Positions 41,891 to 52,235 of a stretch of DNA of 64,000 nucleotides are shown here, piece by piece (position 1 is the stretch's first letter; the number at the start of each line of letters is the position of its first letter). Origin of the DNA: an uncultured Eggerthella sp. GTDB lineage: Bacteria > Actinomycetota > Coriobacteriia > Coriobacteriales > Eggerthellaceae. The stretch covers positions 1 to 64,000 of the forward strand of contig UQML01000007.1 of assembly GCA_900542265.1 (NCBI GenBank), written 5' to 3'. The notes below the pieces were generated by a model. That model worked only from the letters and a program-made list of their open reading frames with translations, was not told the DNA's origin and ran no database searches. The translations under genes and the position numbers were made by a program.

Positions 41891-44605
41891 TTATTTGCTC
41901 AATGTAACTGAATCAATCATGATCTCGTCGAGGTAGTCTTTATCAAGCGAGCATCCAATACCCGTCTCGTATCCCTTAGGATTCAAAAGAAGCTCGCCGC
42001 CCGCACATTCAAGCGCCGGACGCGCGCAATCACGATCAAAATACTCGGAATAATCAGCAATATCGCCTGGTAAATCAACACCCGCTAAAGTCTCAAAAGC
42101 GGCATAGGTGCGTTTTGATACACCCGTGTCAAACATGCCACCCATCCAAACTTGGAATCCTTGCTCTTCAGCAAAGTTGATAAAGTCAAGCGAAGGCTGA
42201 ATGCCACCAAACTTAGAGATCTTAACCGCGTAACAACGCAAGTTGTCGTACTCAAGCGACTCCATCATCTCTTGTGCACTCACCACTGATTCATCCAAAC
42301 AAATTGGGGTCGTCAGTGTTTCTTGCAAGGTAGAAAGACGATCAAATAAGCTACGCTGTCCTGAATGGGGCACATATTCAGGGTCAAGTGGCTCTTCTAA
42401 ACACGCAATATTCAAGCGATCCAACTTATAGAGCGCATCGAGTTGCGACTCATTAAAGGATTGATTAGCGTCCAAAAAGATGGTGAGGTTAGGATAGCGC
42501 TCACGCACAGCACGAACCTTATCGACCGCCGAATTGGGCTCGATCTTGATTTTGACGCGCTCATACCCTTGCGCAACCGCGGCGTCCACTGCCGCAAGCG
42601 TTTCATCTGTATCCATAATGCCTACCACAGTACCCCCGAGCACGCGCTCTAGGGGCGCTCCACCCAACAAAGCACGCAGCGGCTTAGCGACAACTTTGCC
42701 ATAAAGATCCCACACCGCACACTCAACGGCGGATTTTGCTTGTGGAAAATCTGCAATGTCAGGGAAAGTAGCCAAAGAACGCGAAACTTCTGAAGGATGC
42801 AGATAGCGTTCATTCATCACAATCTCAGCGATGTCATCACGCACGACCACATAATCATCTTCAAGCGTCTCAGGCAAATACCAATTGGTCGTAAAAGAAA
42901 CACACTCGCCAATGCCCGTGCGTCCTGCCCAGTCACGAATCTCAACAAAGAAGGATTCGCGCTGATCAACGATGCCTTTTGCCGTTGTAACGGGATGCGC
43001 AAAATTCTGGCGCACGCGATAAAGTGATACTGATTTTATGTCGATGCGTCGATCGTAGAGTTGACGCAGCTCTTGAGTGTTGACCTTATTGGCAACCGTA
43101 CGAGGAAATTCATTCAACACTAAAATATGTTTAGGATGATGCAAACTCGACATCCGCTCGTCAAGATACGCATGGATATTGCGCGCAAACTCCTGCGGAC
43201 AAGACGCGGGTTTAATACCCGTATCCTCAGGATAGAGCCACGAATCCTTATGATCACGCTCGATAGCTTCAGTTGAGTAATCTGCCTCAATAAAGGCAAC
43301 AGGACGGTAGCCCCACTCCTCATCGGCCGTACCAAAAACAAAGGCATCCTTAACACCTGGAATACGCAAGAGTTCCTCACGTATCTCTTCAGGGTAGATA
43401 TTTTCTCCGCCTGAAACAATGAGATCATGCACGCGCTCAAAAACATGAAGAAATCCTTCATGATCAATCATGGCACGATCACCTGTTACAAACCACTCAT
43501 CAAGCGTAAAGGCAGCACGCGCGTTAAGATATCCCGCAAAGACACCGGGGCCTTTGACGTGAAGGGCGCCAATTCCTTTTTCATCTGGTCGCATAATATT
43601 AACGCGATAACCCTGCAAAAGTTCTAACCCGCCATCAAAAGAGCGCGTTACGCGCGAGCAAGCAATCATAGAACTTGTCTCGGTCATGCCATAACTTGCA
43701 TAAACACGTGCCTTAGCACGAAGTGCGCGCTTAATGGTTTTGTCGTTTAAGGCTGACCCACCCAACAAAATGCACTTGTATTGGGAAATAATTTTGTCTT
43801 TGTCATTTTCAAGCAAATCACGCAAAATCTTATCAACCACTGAGATGTGCGTGACGTTAAAGGTTAAGACGTCATTTAAAATACCCTGCACCGAATAGCG
43901 TTTATAGAGAATAAAGGGATTGCCGTTCAACAAACAACGCACCATTACCTCAAGGCCGCCCACATGGCACAAAGGCAGCACAAGCTGCCACATGCCTTTG
44001 CGCGGCACAAGCAAGCGTTCATTAGCCGCAACCGCAGCACCCATCAAATCCTCCCACAAAAGCTTTGCCGCTTTAGGAGTACCTGAAGTACCTGAAGTAA
44101 ACATGATCACGCCACAGGAGGAAGAGTCATAGGCCTCTTCACGTTCTTGCGCAAAATCAAGAATTCCCATGGTATAGGAGTTGATAGGAATCTGCCCATC
44201 GCCTAACCGAGAAAGTTCTAAAAGTTCCATGCCCAAGGACTCAACGAGTGCATTTTTAAGTGCTTGCTCTGTCACCACAGGAATATCTTTTTGATGCGTA
44301 GCTGTCTCAAGCTCCATCATACGCACATTGCGCTCCTCGTCAGACAAACGAGGATTGAGCACCACTAAGCTAAAGCCAGCATACGCACTAGCAAGCGCCA
44401 TAATGACAAACTCGGCACAATTATAGGAATTGATAGCAAGATATGTTCCCGCCTGATATCCCTGACGAATCAGCCCTCGCGCAAGCGCTGCTGACGCAAG
44501 ACGAACTTGGCGATAGGATAAACGCATGGTGCCCGAATCCAGCTGCGTATAAAACATGGGCTGAGAGCCATGCTCTTGAGCATACAGGGCTAATGTTTTA
44601 ATCAC
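41891..44605 (-). CDS. menE-menC: MenE-MenC fusion: OSB-CoA ligase plus OSB synthase
   Basis: One 904-residue protein with two menaquinone enzymes. Residues 1-500 are an ANL-type o-succinylbenzoate-CoA ligase: P-loop MFTSGTSGTPKAAK (about 170), YGMTETSS (A5), TGDRAMID and SGGENIYPEE. Residues 520-904 are an enolase-superfamily o-succinylbenzoate synthase: KIKIEPNS supplies the KxK acid/base pair, FLDANQSF, CLEEPLDP and CLDESVV the metal ligands, and KISKFGG the second Lys. The reading frame is continuous across the joint, so this is a true fusion. The C-terminal enzyme makes the substrate of the N-terminal one. Last gene of the operon, 19 bases after menHB. Confidence 0.93.
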   Translation of the reverse strand: MIKTLALYAQEHGSQPMFYTQLDSGTMRLSYRQVRLASAALARGLIRQGYQAGTYLAINSYNCAEFVIMALASAYAGFSLVVLNPRLSDEERNVRMMELETATHQKDIPVVTEQALKNALVESLGMELLELSRLGDGQIPINSYTMGILDFAQEREEAYDSSSCGVIMFTSGTSGTPKAAKLLWEDLMGAAVAANERLLVPRKGMWQLVLPLCHVGGLEVMVRCLLNGNPFILYKRYSVQGILNDVLTFNVTHISVVDKILRDLLENDKDKIISQYKCILLGGSALNDKTIKRALRAKARVYASYGMTETSSMIACSRVTRSFDGGLELLQGYRVNIMRPDEKGIGALHVKGPGVFAGYLNARAAFTLDEWFVTGDRAMIDHEGFLHVFERVHDLIVSGGENIYPEEIREELLRIPGVKDAFVFGTADEEWGYRPVAFIEADYSTEAIERDHKDSWLYPEDTGIKPASCPQEFARNIHAYLDERMSSLHHPKHILVLNEFPRTVANKVNTQELRQLYDRRIDIKSVSLYRVRQNFAHPVTTAKGIVDQRESFFVEIRDWAGRTGIGECVSFTTNWYLPETLEDDYVVVRDDIAEIVMNERYLHPSEVSRSLATFPDIADFPQAKSAVECAVWDLYGKVVAKPLRALLGGAPLERVLGGTVVGIMDTDETLAAVDAAVAQGYERVKIKIEPNSAVDKVRAVRERYPNLTIFLDANQSFNESQLDALYKLDRLNIACLEEPLDPEYVPHSGQRSLFDRLSTLQETLTTPICLDESVVSAQEMMESLEYDNLRCYAVKISKFGGIQPSLDFINFAEEQGFQVWMGGMFDTGVSKRTYAAFETLAGVDLPGDIADYSEYFDRDCARPALECAGGELLLNPKGYETGIGCSLDKDYLDEIMIDSVTLSK

Positions 44606-44624
44606 GAATCTAACTCCTTATGCA

Positions 44625-46355
44625 TCAGGGGAATTTAGGGAACTTGCTAAAGTCAGGATCACGCTTTTCTTTAAACGCATCACGACCCTCCATCGCCTCT
44701 TCGGTGGTGTAGTAGAGCAACGTTGCATCGCCACCAAATTGCTGTAAGCCTGCCAAACCATCAGTCGCGGCATTAAACGAGGCCTTCATAAAGCGTAGTG
44801 CTGTTGCAGAATGTTTTAAGATATCACGGCACCACGAAACCGTTTCCGCTTCCAAATCATCAAAAGGCACAACGGTATTTACCATGCCCATCTCAAGCGC
44901 TTCTTGCGCAGTATACTGACGGCAAAGATACCAAATCTCGCGCGCTTTTTTCTGTCCGACGATAGCGGCTAGATAACCCGCACCATATCCCGCATCAAAA
45001 CTACCGACCTTAGGGCCAGTCTGACCAAACTTGGCCGTATCAGCCGCAATGGTGAGATCACAGAGAATCTGAAGGATATTGCCGCCACCAATGGAATATC
45101 CATTACACATGCAAATCACCGGTTTAGGAATCACGCGGATCAAACGCTGCACATCCAAAATGTTTAAGCGTGGAATGTTATCTTCACCCACATATCCACC
45201 ATTGCCGCGTACTTTTTGATCTCCGCCGGAGCAAAACGCCTCATCCTCATGACGGCCCCCATGATTGGCACCGGTCAAGATAATAACTCCAATAGAAGAG
45301 TCATCACGTGCCACGCTAAACGCATCATAAAGCTCCATTGCCGTTAACGGCGTAAACGCATTACGGCGCTCAGGACGATTGATGGTAATCTTGGCAATTC
45401 CGTCCATTGTCTCGTAGATAATCTCTTGGTAGCTCTTACCGGCAACCCACGGGAACTGACTCATATCATTCCTTACCTGTGATGGAAATAGTTCTTCAAG
45501 GAAGGCTTTCACCACCGTCACAAGCTCATCACACGCCTCCGCATGCACATTGTGCCCGGCCTCCGGAATCACTGCATAATTGGTAATACCCGGTTTATCG
45601 CGTTTGAACAGGTCTGCCATGGCTAGCCTTCGTACCATTTCAGAATAGCGCACATCGGCGCCGCCCGCTAGGAAAAGCGTGGGTAGATCGAGCTCATCAA
45701 GAGCAGGACGCATATTTTCCATCCGATATTGACCGGCTTGGGACAAGTTTAAAGCTAAGGCGATGGGGTTATTGGCCACGCGTTCTTCACGCAATGCCAT
45801 CTGCATCTTATCTGAGAGCGCACGCTGCGTTTCAAAAAGAGGGAGCGCCTCCCAATACGCAACAAACGCCTCCATGCCGCCCTGCAGCATATCAAGATGC
45901 GCGCGCGTTTTTGCCTCCATACTGGCACGCTCTTCTTCATTTTCTGGCCCTAAGCCCGCTGACTCAAGAATAAGTGCTGAAAAACATCCTGGATAACGTG
46001 TTGCCGCAACTTCAGCAATACGACCCCCTAAGGAGTATCCATACAAAATTGGTTTCGCGAGATTACCGCGCGCCTGAAGGGCAGCTACCAGCGTTAGAAC
46101 TTGGTCAACATAAGCATCAAGCGTAAAGGCGCGCTCCTCTTGCGCACTAAGTGTTGTCATACCATGCCCTATTAAATCGGGCGCAACCACATAGAAGGCA
46201 TCGCTAAACTGCTGCGCGAATGCCTCCCAACTTGCCCCTGTTTGCATAAATCCATGAAGCAAAATAAGCGGTTGACGGTTAGGTTCTCCCCATGCATATC
46301 CATGGGTAGTAACCTTAATGCCTGCAATGTCTCCCGCTACACGCCACTCGGTCAT
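44625..46355 (-). CDS. menH-menB: MenH-MenB fusion: SHCHC synthase plus DHNA-CoA synthase
   Basis: A 576-residue fusion. Residues 1-285 form an alpha/beta hydrolase like Men[10 protein letters not shown] oxyanion region, APDLIGHG, nucleophile elbow YGYSLGGR (Ser near 107) and PEAGHNVH with the catalytic His. Residues 300-576 are 1,4-dihydroxy-2-naphthoyl-CoA synthase (crotonase fold): [46 protein letters not shown] with the Asp/Tyr region, and the C-terminal [13 protein letters not shown] typical of MenB. The frame is open throughout. The two steps are not consecutive (MenC and MenE act between them), so the benefit is stoichiometry rather than direct channelling. It starts 11 bases after menD. 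Confidence 0.93.
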   Translation of the reverse strand: MTEWRVAGDIAGIKVTTHGYAWGEPNRQPLILLHGFMQTGASWEAFAQQFSDAFYVVAPDLIGHGMTTLSAQEERAFTLDAYVDQVLTLVAALQARGNLAKPILYGYSLGGRIAEVAATRYPGCFSALILESAGLGPENEEERASMEAKTRAHLDMLQGGMEAFVAYWEALPLFETQRALSDKMQMALREERVANNPIALALNLSQAGQYRMENMRPALDELDLPTLFLAGGADVRYSEMVRRLAMADLFKRDKPGITNYAVIPEAGHNVHAEACDELVTVVKAFLEELFPSQVRNDMSQFPWVAGKSYQEIIYETMDGIAKITINRPERRNAFTPLTAMELYDAFSVARDDSSIGVIILTGANHGGRHEDEAFCSGGDQKVRGNGGYVGEDNIPRLNILDVQRLIRVIPKPVICMCNGYSIGGGNILQILCDLTIAADTAKFGQTGPKVGSFDAGYGAGYLAAIVGQKKAREIWYLCRQYTAQEALEMGMVNTVVPFDDLEAETVSWCRDILKHSATALRFMKASFNAATDGLAGLQQFGGDATLLYYTTEEAMEGRDAFKEKRDPDFSKFPKFP

Positions 46356-46366
46356 AGGATTCTCCT

Positions 46367-48166
46367 TTATAAACGATATGTTTCATAGCGATCCGCCACA
46401 CCCTCAAGCGGAAGCGAAATCTCTATCAAGCTAATCCCGGGCTGTTCATAACTTTTTTCAAGCGCTACACGGCATTCGTCAGCAGTTGCGACACGCATAT
46501 AACCAAGGGAAAACGTTTGCGCCGCTGCCTCAAAGTTGGTAGTGTGCGGCGTTAAAAACAAGCGCTCAAAATATGCCTCGTCTGACTTTTGCGGAAGCAT
46601 ATCAAAAATTGCGCCTCCTTGATTATTCAGTAGCACAATAGTTACCTGTGAGGGCACTGCCCCATCGCCTACACAACGACGCTCAAACTCAGCCTGTAAT
46701 GCAAGGGCATTAAGGTCATGCAACAATGATAAGTCTCCAATGACGAGCGTGGTGTGTTCATAGATTTGTGCCGCTCCCAATGCTGAACTTACTGTTCCAT
46801 CAATACCGTTGAGGCCACGGTTCGCAAGTAAGGTCAGCTGCTTGTCATCGCGACCGGTGTAGAACATATCAAAGGCTCGTATTGCCATAGAGTTTGCGCT
46901 AAAAATGAGTGATCCTTGCGGAGCCGCATCAAGAACAGTGCGGATGTACGTTCCTTCAAAATCAGACGCTCCCGCCTTGCGTACCGTCTCAAGCTTTTCT
47001 TGCGCTTGCATCTGACGGAGTTCCCATGCATGAAGAGCTTGTCTAGCGTCAGTTTTTTGCCTCGATTCAGGAAGCGAGGCAACATCGAGCAATGTTGAAA
47101 CAAATGAAGCAGGTGTCACCGGCACAAACACTGAGGTTTGCGCATTAAAATCACGGGTGGCGATGGGGTCAACCACAATCTGCACGCATGCATGCTCTTC
47201 AAGATAGCGCACCACCGGCTTTGACACTGGATAGCGTCCAAAACGAATCACGCAATCAAAGCCAGGAAGCGCTTGCGCTGCGTTCCCTTTAAAAAGCGTA
47301 TCGGCTGTTGTGATAACAGCAGGATGGTTATAAGCGCGCAAGTTTGAGAGCGGATCAGCAATAAGAGGCGCATCTAAATACTCAGCCAGCGCAAAGAGGC
47401 ACGCTGCTTCAATATCTTGCTCTTCAGGTGAGAGGTGTTCAGAAAATGTTTTCTCACCACAAAGAATGATAGAACGCCTTGCGGCAAGCCAGTCAAGCAG
47501 CTGAGCGGCTTGCTCTTCTTCAAGTTCAGTATGCGCTGACATAAGCGCCGGCATAGGTGTGTCAATGCGGCCAACGCTAAAAAGACCCTCTCCTGACCCC
47601 TCTACCGACAAGTCTGGTTTAAGGGGTTCATCAAAAGGGAAATTGATATGCACCGGTCCACGCGATACACCCGCTGCACCCACTGCTATGCATGCTTCGC
47701 GGGCAATCTGGCGCGCATACGCTATCACTTTGGGATCGACGCTTGGCTCAGGCATATTCCAAAACCCTTCAACATGATCCGAAAATGCTTTAAGTTGATC
47801 AAAGGTTTGCGGAGCGCCTACATGCTGGAGACGCTGTGGCCTATCGCCCGACAATACGATGAGCGGAATGCGCGATGACTCTGCTTCCACTACTGCCGGA
47901 TAATAGTTTGCAAGCGCAGTTCCTGAAGTACAAATTACCGCCACCGGCTTTTGTTTTGCACGCGCTAAGCCAAGCGCAAAAAAGGCGGCACCACGCTCGT
48001 CAACGTCCACGTAGAGTTCCATCTGAGAGGCGTGCGCCACCATAGAAAGAGCTGTTGAGCGAGAACCTGGACTCACGACAACATCTTCAACCCCGCAGCG
48101 TATCAGTTCATCAAAAAAGGCTGACACGTAAAGCGCTGTCGCCTGCTCATGAGTAGCTTTAGTCAT
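46367..48166 (-). CDS. menD: MenD, SEPHCHC synthase (thiamine diphosphate enzyme)
   Basis: A 599-residue ThDP enzyme joining isochorismate and 2-oxoglutarate. It has the family start [17 protein letters not shown], the cofactor-activating Glu in [27 protein letters not shown], and the ThDP-Mg loop [12 protein letters not shown]...[15 protein letters not shown] near residues 475-520. Length fits the family (550-600). It starts 16 bases after menF and ends 11 bases before menHB, so it is in the middle of the menaquinone operon. ATG at 48166 is preceded by AAGAAGGTAATC. Genes menA and menG are not in the window. Confidence 0.97.
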   Translation of the reverse strand: MTKATHEQATALYVSAFFDELIRCGVEDVVVSPGSRSTALSMVAHASQMELYVDVDERGAAFFALGLARAKQKPVAVICTSGTALANYYPAVVEAESSRIPLIVLSGDRPQRLQHVGAPQTFDQLKAFSDHVEGFWNMPEPSVDPKVIAYARQIAREACIAVGAAGVSRGPVHINFPFDEPLKPDLSVEGSGEGLFSVGRIDTPMPALMSAHTELEEEQAAQLLDWLAARRSIILCGEKTFSEHLSPEEQDIEAACLFALAEYLDAPLIADPLSNLRAYNHPAVITTADTLFKGNAAQALPGFDCVIRFGRYPVSKPVVRYLEEHACVQIVVDPIATRDFNAQTSVFVPVTPASFVSTLLDVASLPESRQKTDARQALHAWELRQMQAQEKLETVRKAGASDFEGTYIRTVLDAAPQGSLIFSANSMAIRAFDMFYTGRDDKQLTLLANRGLNGIDGTVSSALGAAQIYEHTTLVIGDLSLLHDLNALALQAEFERRCVGDGAVPSQVTIVLLNNQGGAIFDMLPQKSDEAYFERLFLTPHTTNFEAAAQTFSLGYMRVATADECRVALEKSYEQPGISLIEISLPLEGVADRYETYRL

Positions 48167-48182
48167 GATTACCTTCTTTATG

Positions 48183-49433
48183 TTATTGTCCAGAAAATGC
48201 AGTTAGTATCGTTTGGAGCTTCAGGTTGGTTTCTTTGTACTCTTCGCGCGCACGCGACCCCTCAACCACGCCGCAACCCGCATAAATCCAGCCACGTTCG
48301 CCATCAAACACGCCGCTTCTGATGGCGACAACAAACGACCCATCGCCTGATCCATCAACAAAGCCCACCGCGCCACCAAAAAAACCGCGGTTATACGTTT
48401 CCACCTCACGCAAGCACTGAAGCGCCTCTCCAACGGGAGCGCCTGCAAGAGCTGGCGTAGGGTGGAGTTGAGATACGAGCGATGGGAGGGTGCGCCCACT
48501 CATAATCTGAGCACACACGGGCGTCATCAAATGCTGCAACTGACGCAATTCCACCACGCGGGGATTTTGCGGTATATCCACGTCATAGCAATTACGACCA
48601 AACACTTCACGCATGAAGTGGACGACGTATTCATGTTCACGACGGTTTTTAGGATCCGCCATCAGTTGCTCAGCCAACAAAAACGTCTCATCAGAAGTTG
48701 AACCAGTTGCTGTCGTGCCGGCAAGACACATACTCTCAACCGTTGAACCTTGCTTTTCCACCAACAGCTCTGGGGTGCAACCACAGAAAAACACATCGCC
48801 ATAACGATACATAAAGACCGTGCCACGTGCAGACCCATCGATCAAATTAACGAGCACATCTTTGGAGGAAAATGGCTCATGCGCCACAACCTGAACGCGC
48901 CGCGAGGGCACGATTTTATCAATACGACCAGACTGAATAGCTGTTAAGGAAGCATCGATGAGCGCTTCCCAATCAGCAAACTCATCCTCAATACGATCAA
49001 AAGAAATTGAGCGCTGGGTGCGTTTGGGCGCTTCTTGCGCATGACGACAAAACCGTGCCACACGCCCCTCATAGACAGGACCTAAGCTATTAACCTGAAG
49101 ATAACTTCCCGTCTCGTCTTCAAGCAACACAAGCTCAGGCAGCATAAAACGCAAATTAGGAAAAGCCTGCATCATTTCATCAGCGGGTTTGGGGTTATCT
49201 GCATCAAAACGGGTAAACGAGAAAAATACCGGTGGCCGAACGGTATCCCCTTGCAGGATTTGATCTACGTCACCGAGCGAGGTAAGAGCGATGCAACGCC
49301 CTAACCCCATCGCCCGGCGCAGCTTTTGCTTGTCATAATATACAAATTGGTCGGTAAATCCTTTTTGCAGGGTACAAAAAGCATCTACCATATCCGCCTG
49401 AAGCGGCACGGTATGTGAATAAATTTTAGTCAT
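48183..49433 (-). CDS. menF: MenF, isochorismate synthase
   Basis: A 416-residue chorismate-utilising enzyme converting chorismate to isochorismate. Motifs: KIVPSRRVQV (active-site Lys/Arg strand), FFCGCTPELLVEKQG, LAGTTATGSTSDE, DPKNRREHEYVVHFM with the catalytic Glu, HPTPALAGAPVGEAL and YAGCGVVEGSRAREEYKET. ATG at 49433 gives a normal length; an upstream extension of 58 codons overlaps mazG and is rejected. Its ribosome-binding site is weak, and it lies 19 bases after the mazG stop, so coupling is likely. It is the first committed enzyme of the men operon. Confidence 0.95.
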   Translation of the reverse strand: MTKIYSHTVPLQADMVDAFCTLQKGFTDQFVYYDKQKLRRAMGLGRCIALTSLGDVDQILQGDTVRPPVFFSFTRFDADNPKPADEMMQAFPNLRFMLPELVLLEDETGSYLQVNSLGPVYEGRVARFCRHAQEAPKRTQRSISFDRIEDEFADWEALIDASLTAIQSGRIDKIVPSRRVQVVAHEPFSSKDVLVNLIDGSARGTVFMYRYGDVFFCGCTPELLVEKQGSTVESMCLAGTTATGSTSDETFLLAEQLMADPKNRREHEYVVHFMREVFGRNCYDVDIPQNPRVVELRQLQHLMTPVCAQIMSGRTLPSLVSQLHPTPALAGAPVGEALQCLREVETYNRGFFGGAVGFVDGSGDGSFVVAIRSGVFDGERGWIYAGCGVVEGSRAREEYKETNLKLQTILTAFSGQ

Positions 49434-49452
49434 GCGGCACTCTGCGCTATCG

Positions 49453-50424
49453 TTATGCCCCGAGAAGCTTTGACTGATCCCAAAGCTCTTGCAACTCATC
49501 CATAGGGAGATCCTCAATGCGACGCCCCATACCAAACGCGACGCCTTCCATAAATTCCCAGCGCGTACGGAACTTTCGACACGTTGCACGCAAGGCGCTT
49601 TCCGCATCTATTCCCATTTTGCGTCCGACATTAACAAGGCTAAAAAGTACATCCCCTAACTCAAGCTCAACCTGATCTGCCTCAGGCGCCGTTGACTCAA
49701 CCTTGCCTTTTGCATCTTTAGGTGCCGCTGCATAGGCGGCTTTAAGTTCCTGAATCTCTTCAGCTACTTGCTCCCACACCGCATCAAGCGTATCCCACTC
49801 AAATCCAGCAGACACCGCTTTACGAGAAATCTTTTGCGCTTGCATGAGTGCGGGAAATGACGTCGGCACACCATCGAGCAAACCAGCTGGCTCACTTGTA
49901 GCAGAAGCTTCTGTTTGCGCGATGCGTGCGTCATTAAGTTTCACTTGATCCCATAGAGCAAGCACTTCACTTGCGCTCTCCGCCTGTGCATCACCAAAGA
50001 CATGCGGATGGCGATGGATCATTTTGGCATTCACATCAGTTACGACATCAGCAATAGTGAACTCCTGCGCATCGGCAGCAATTTGGGACTGTAGTACGAC
50101 CTGCAAAAGCACATCGCCCAACTCTTCACGTAAATGCGTCCAATCCGCAGCTTCAATAGTATCGACCGCTTCATAGGCTTCTTCGATCATATTTTTGGCA
50201 ATACTTGCGTGCGTCTGTTCTCTATCCCAAGGACAACCACCAGGAGCACGCAGCGTTGCAATAGTGTCAACAAAAGCGCCAAATGCCGGCGCTGCCGCAT
50301 CAGCATGCGAGCACCCCTCTACGTTGGCCTCAGCCTGCACGCTGTTCTCTGTCATCGCGTTGGTCTTGGCTTGTACGTTGACCTCAACCTGTACATCGCG
50401 ATCTCTTTTTGCCCTGTTCACCAT
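49453..50424 (-). CDS. mazG: MazG nucleoside triphosphate pyrophosphohydrolase
   Basis: A 323-residue NTP pyrophosphohydrolase that removes abnormal nucleotides. Two MazG domains are present: the first with CPWDREQTHASI, EEAYEAVD and EELGDVLLQVV (about 60-130), the second with FEWDTLDAVW, EEIQELK and ELELGDVLFSLVN (about 200-275). The first 45 residues are a low-complexity Val/Gln/Glu/Asn lead absent in most homologues. ATG at 50424 is the first in-frame start. It lies between an ACT protein and menF on one strand with short gaps, so housekeeping and menaquinone genes share a transcript. Confidence 0.95.
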   Translation of the reverse strand: MVNRAKRDRDVQVEVNVQAKTNAMTENSVQAEANVEGCSHADAAAPAFGAFVDTIATLRAPGGCPWDREQTHASIAKNMIEEAYEAVDTIEAADWTHLREELGDVLLQVVLQSQIAADAQEFTIADVVTDVNAKMIHRHPHVFGDAQAESASEVLALWDQVKLNDARIAQTEASATSEPAGLLDGVPTSFPALMQAQKISRKAVSAGFEWDTLDAVWEQVAEEIQELKAAYAAAPKDAKGKVESTAPEADQVELELGDVLFSLVNVGRKMGIDAESALRATCRKFRTRWEFMEGVAFGMGRRIEDLPMDELQELWDQSKLLGA

Positions 50425-50439
50425 GATTGTTCGCGCTAC

Positions 50440-50709
50440 TTAAATCTTGTACATAAATTGAAAGACGTCCTCACGCTGAATAATCACTTGAACACCCAAG
50501 TCGTCTCCCACTACGGTAAGAGCTTCTTGAACGGTGTTGAAGTCAGCAACCTCAGGATCAAGACGCACCAACATAGTCATTGAAAAAATATCATCAAGAA
50601 TGGTTTGAGAAATGTCATCAATGTTGGCACCCTTTTCAGCCAACACGCCAGAAATTGCAGCAACAATACCTGCTCTATCTTTTCCTAAAACAGAAATTAC
50701 GCAACGCAT
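50440..50709 (-). CDS. ACT-domain protein (UPF0237)
   Basis: An 89-residue stand-alone ACT protein. It starts MRCVISVLGKDRAGIVAAIS (the G-K-D-(R/K)-x-G-I-V turn of ligand-binding ACT domains), continues GANIDDISQTILDDIFSMTM, and ends REDVFQFMYKI like UPF0237 proteins of Gram-positive bacteria. It probably binds an amino acid or similar small ligand and regulates a partner; the partner is unknown. It starts 22 bases after folE and ends 15 bases before mazG. Confidence 0.93.
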   Translation of the reverse strand: MRCVISVLGKDRAGIVAAISGVLAEKGANIDDISQTILDDIFSMTMLVRLDPEVADFNTVQEALTVVGDDLGVQVIIQREDVFQFMYKI

Positions 50710-50731
50710 AGTAGATTCCTTTCAGTTTGCT

Positions 50732-51307
50732 TTATCTATTATTGAGCAACAAAGAAAGCGCCTCTGCCTTAGTTGCTGCATTTTTTCTAAATACTCCGCG
50801 TGTCGCACTCGTCGTTGTTTTGGCCCCCGCTTTTTTCACACCGCGCATGGACATGCACAAATGCTCCGCTTCCATAACCACGAGCACCCCTTGTGGATGC
50901 AATTCTTTAACAAGCGTATCAGCAACTTGAGAAGTCAAGCGCTCTTGTACCTGTGGACGACGGGCAAACACATCTACCAAACGAGCCAACTTTGAGATAC
51001 CGCAAATACGCCCATCGCTTGCAGGGATATAAGCGACATGCGCCTTGCCAAAAAAGGGAGCAAGATGATGCTCGCATAATGAATAAAATGGAATGTCATG
51101 CACAATCACGAGCTCTTCATGATGTTCATCAAACGTTGTCTCAAAATGCACGGCTGGATCTTCATAGAGTCCCGCACAGCATTCTTCATACATACGAGCA
51201 ACGCGTGCCGGTGTTTTTTGCAATCCTTCTCTATCGGGGTCTTCTCCGATGCCCTCTAAAATCAGACGGACGCCTTCTTCAATTTTCTTAAGATCCATAG
51301 TGCTCAT
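50732..51307 (-). CDS. folE: GTP cyclohydrolase I
   Basis: A 191-residue FolE that converts GTP to dihydroneopterin triphosphate for folate synthesis. Zinc and substrate motifs are intact: [13 protein letters not shown] (Cys and His ligands), [29 protein letters not shown], and [11 protein letters not shown] with the third ligand Cys. The length is typical. ATG at 51307 (or the ATG three codons later) opens the frame. It is in a minus-strand operon with xth upstream and the ACT/mazG/men genes downstream. No other folate gene is seen in the window. Confidence 0.96.
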   Translation of the reverse strand: MSTMDLKKIEEGVRLILEGIGEDPDREGLQKTPARVARMYEECCAGLYEDPAVHFETTFDEHHEELVIVHDIPFYSLCEHHLAPFFGKAHVAYIPASDGRICGISKLARLVDVFARRPQVQERLTSQVADTLVKELHPQGVLVVMEAEHLCMSMRGVKKAGAKTTTSATRGVFRKNAATKAEALSLLLNNR

Positions 51308-51338
51308 GCTTGTTTACTTTCTCGTATCTATATCAAGT

Positions 51339-52127
51339 TCAATCTATATCAAGTTCAAGGGAAATAGGACAATGATCCGATCCCATAATTTCAGGCCAAA
51401 TATGCGCCATAATCACTTTAGAAAACAGAGCCTGCGAGATTAAAAAGTAGTCGATACGCCACCCTGCATTGTTAGCACGCGCATTAAAGCGATAACTCCA
51501 CCACGTATAGCATCCCGTAGTCTCAGGATGCAAGGCACGCCACGCATCAACAAAACCCGCATCCAAAAGCTCACTAAAATCAGACCGCTCTTCGTCAGAA
51601 AAGCCAGGGTTTCCTCTATTGGTAAGGGGATTTTTGAGATCGATCTCCGTATGCGCGACATTGAAATCTCCGCACATAACCACTGGCTTAACACTCACCG
51701 TTTCCCCATCAGGACCTATACCTTTTTCAAGGTTGACACAAAAGTCTCTAAACGCCCTATCCCAAGACATACGGTGGTCAAGGCGCGCCAGCTCATTTTG
51801 GGCATTAGGGGTATAGACATTAACAAACCAGAAAGCCTCAAACTCAAGCGCCACAATACGCCCTTCCGTATCAAGCTCCGGAATGCCTACTTTTGAAATT
51901 TGAGTGAGCGCTGGTTCTTTAGAAAACACTGCTGTACCAGAATAGCCTTTACGCTCAGCATAGCTCCAATATTGATGATAACCCAGCAAGTCCAGTTCAA
52001 TCTGACCTTCTTGCAGCTTGGTTTCTTGCACAGCAAATACGTCAGCGTCGAGCTCAGAAAAAATATCCAGAAAGCCCTTTTTCACGCTGGCACGTAAACC
52101 GTTAACATTCCAAGAAACTAATCGCAT
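51339..52127 (-). CDS. xth: Exodeoxyribonuclease III / AP endonuclease
   Basis: A 262-residue EEP-superfamily nuclease repairing abasic sites. Motifs include SWNVNGLRAS at the start, QETKLQEGQIE with the metal-binding Glu, NVYTPNAQ, MCGDFNVAHTEIDL, and SDHCPISLEL with the catalytic Asp-His at the end. Length fits the ExoA type of Gram-positive bacteria. ATG at 52127 opens directly. Downstream is folE, 31 bases away on the same strand. Upstream lies a stretch of 13-bp tandem repeats. Confidence 0.97.
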   Translation of the reverse strand: MRLVSWNVNGLRASVKKGFLDIFSELDADVFAVQETKLQEGQIELDLLGYHQYWSYAERKGYSGTAVFSKEPALTQISKVGIPELDTEGRIVALEFEAFWFVNVYTPNAQNELARLDHRMSWDRAFRDFCVNLEKGIGPDGETVSVKPVVMCGDFNVAHTEIDLKNPLTNRGNPGFSDEERSDFSELLDAGFVDAWRALHPETTGCYTWWSYRFNARANNAGWRIDYFLISQALFSKVIMAHIWPEIMGSDHCPISLELDID

Positions 52128-52150
52128 ACCTGCCTACTGTTATCTATCGC

Positions 52151-52197
52151 AAATCCCTTGTAAAAATCCCTTGTAAAAATCCCTTGTAAAAATCCCT
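52151..52197. repeat. 13-bp tandem repeat, 3.6 copies
   Basis: AAATCCCTTGTAA repeats exactly at 52151-52163, 52164-52176 and 52177-52189, followed by an 8-base partial copy. It sits between two minus-strand genes just upstream of xth; copy number may vary between strains. Confidence 0.9.
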
Positions 52198-52235
52198 CCT
52201 GCAGATGCCTCTGTTGAGCACCACGTTAAGGACTC

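Noticed and set aside
52151..52197. CRISPR array
   Set aside because: The repeat is 13 bp with no spacers and no cas genes. No CRISPR array was seen anywhere in the window.
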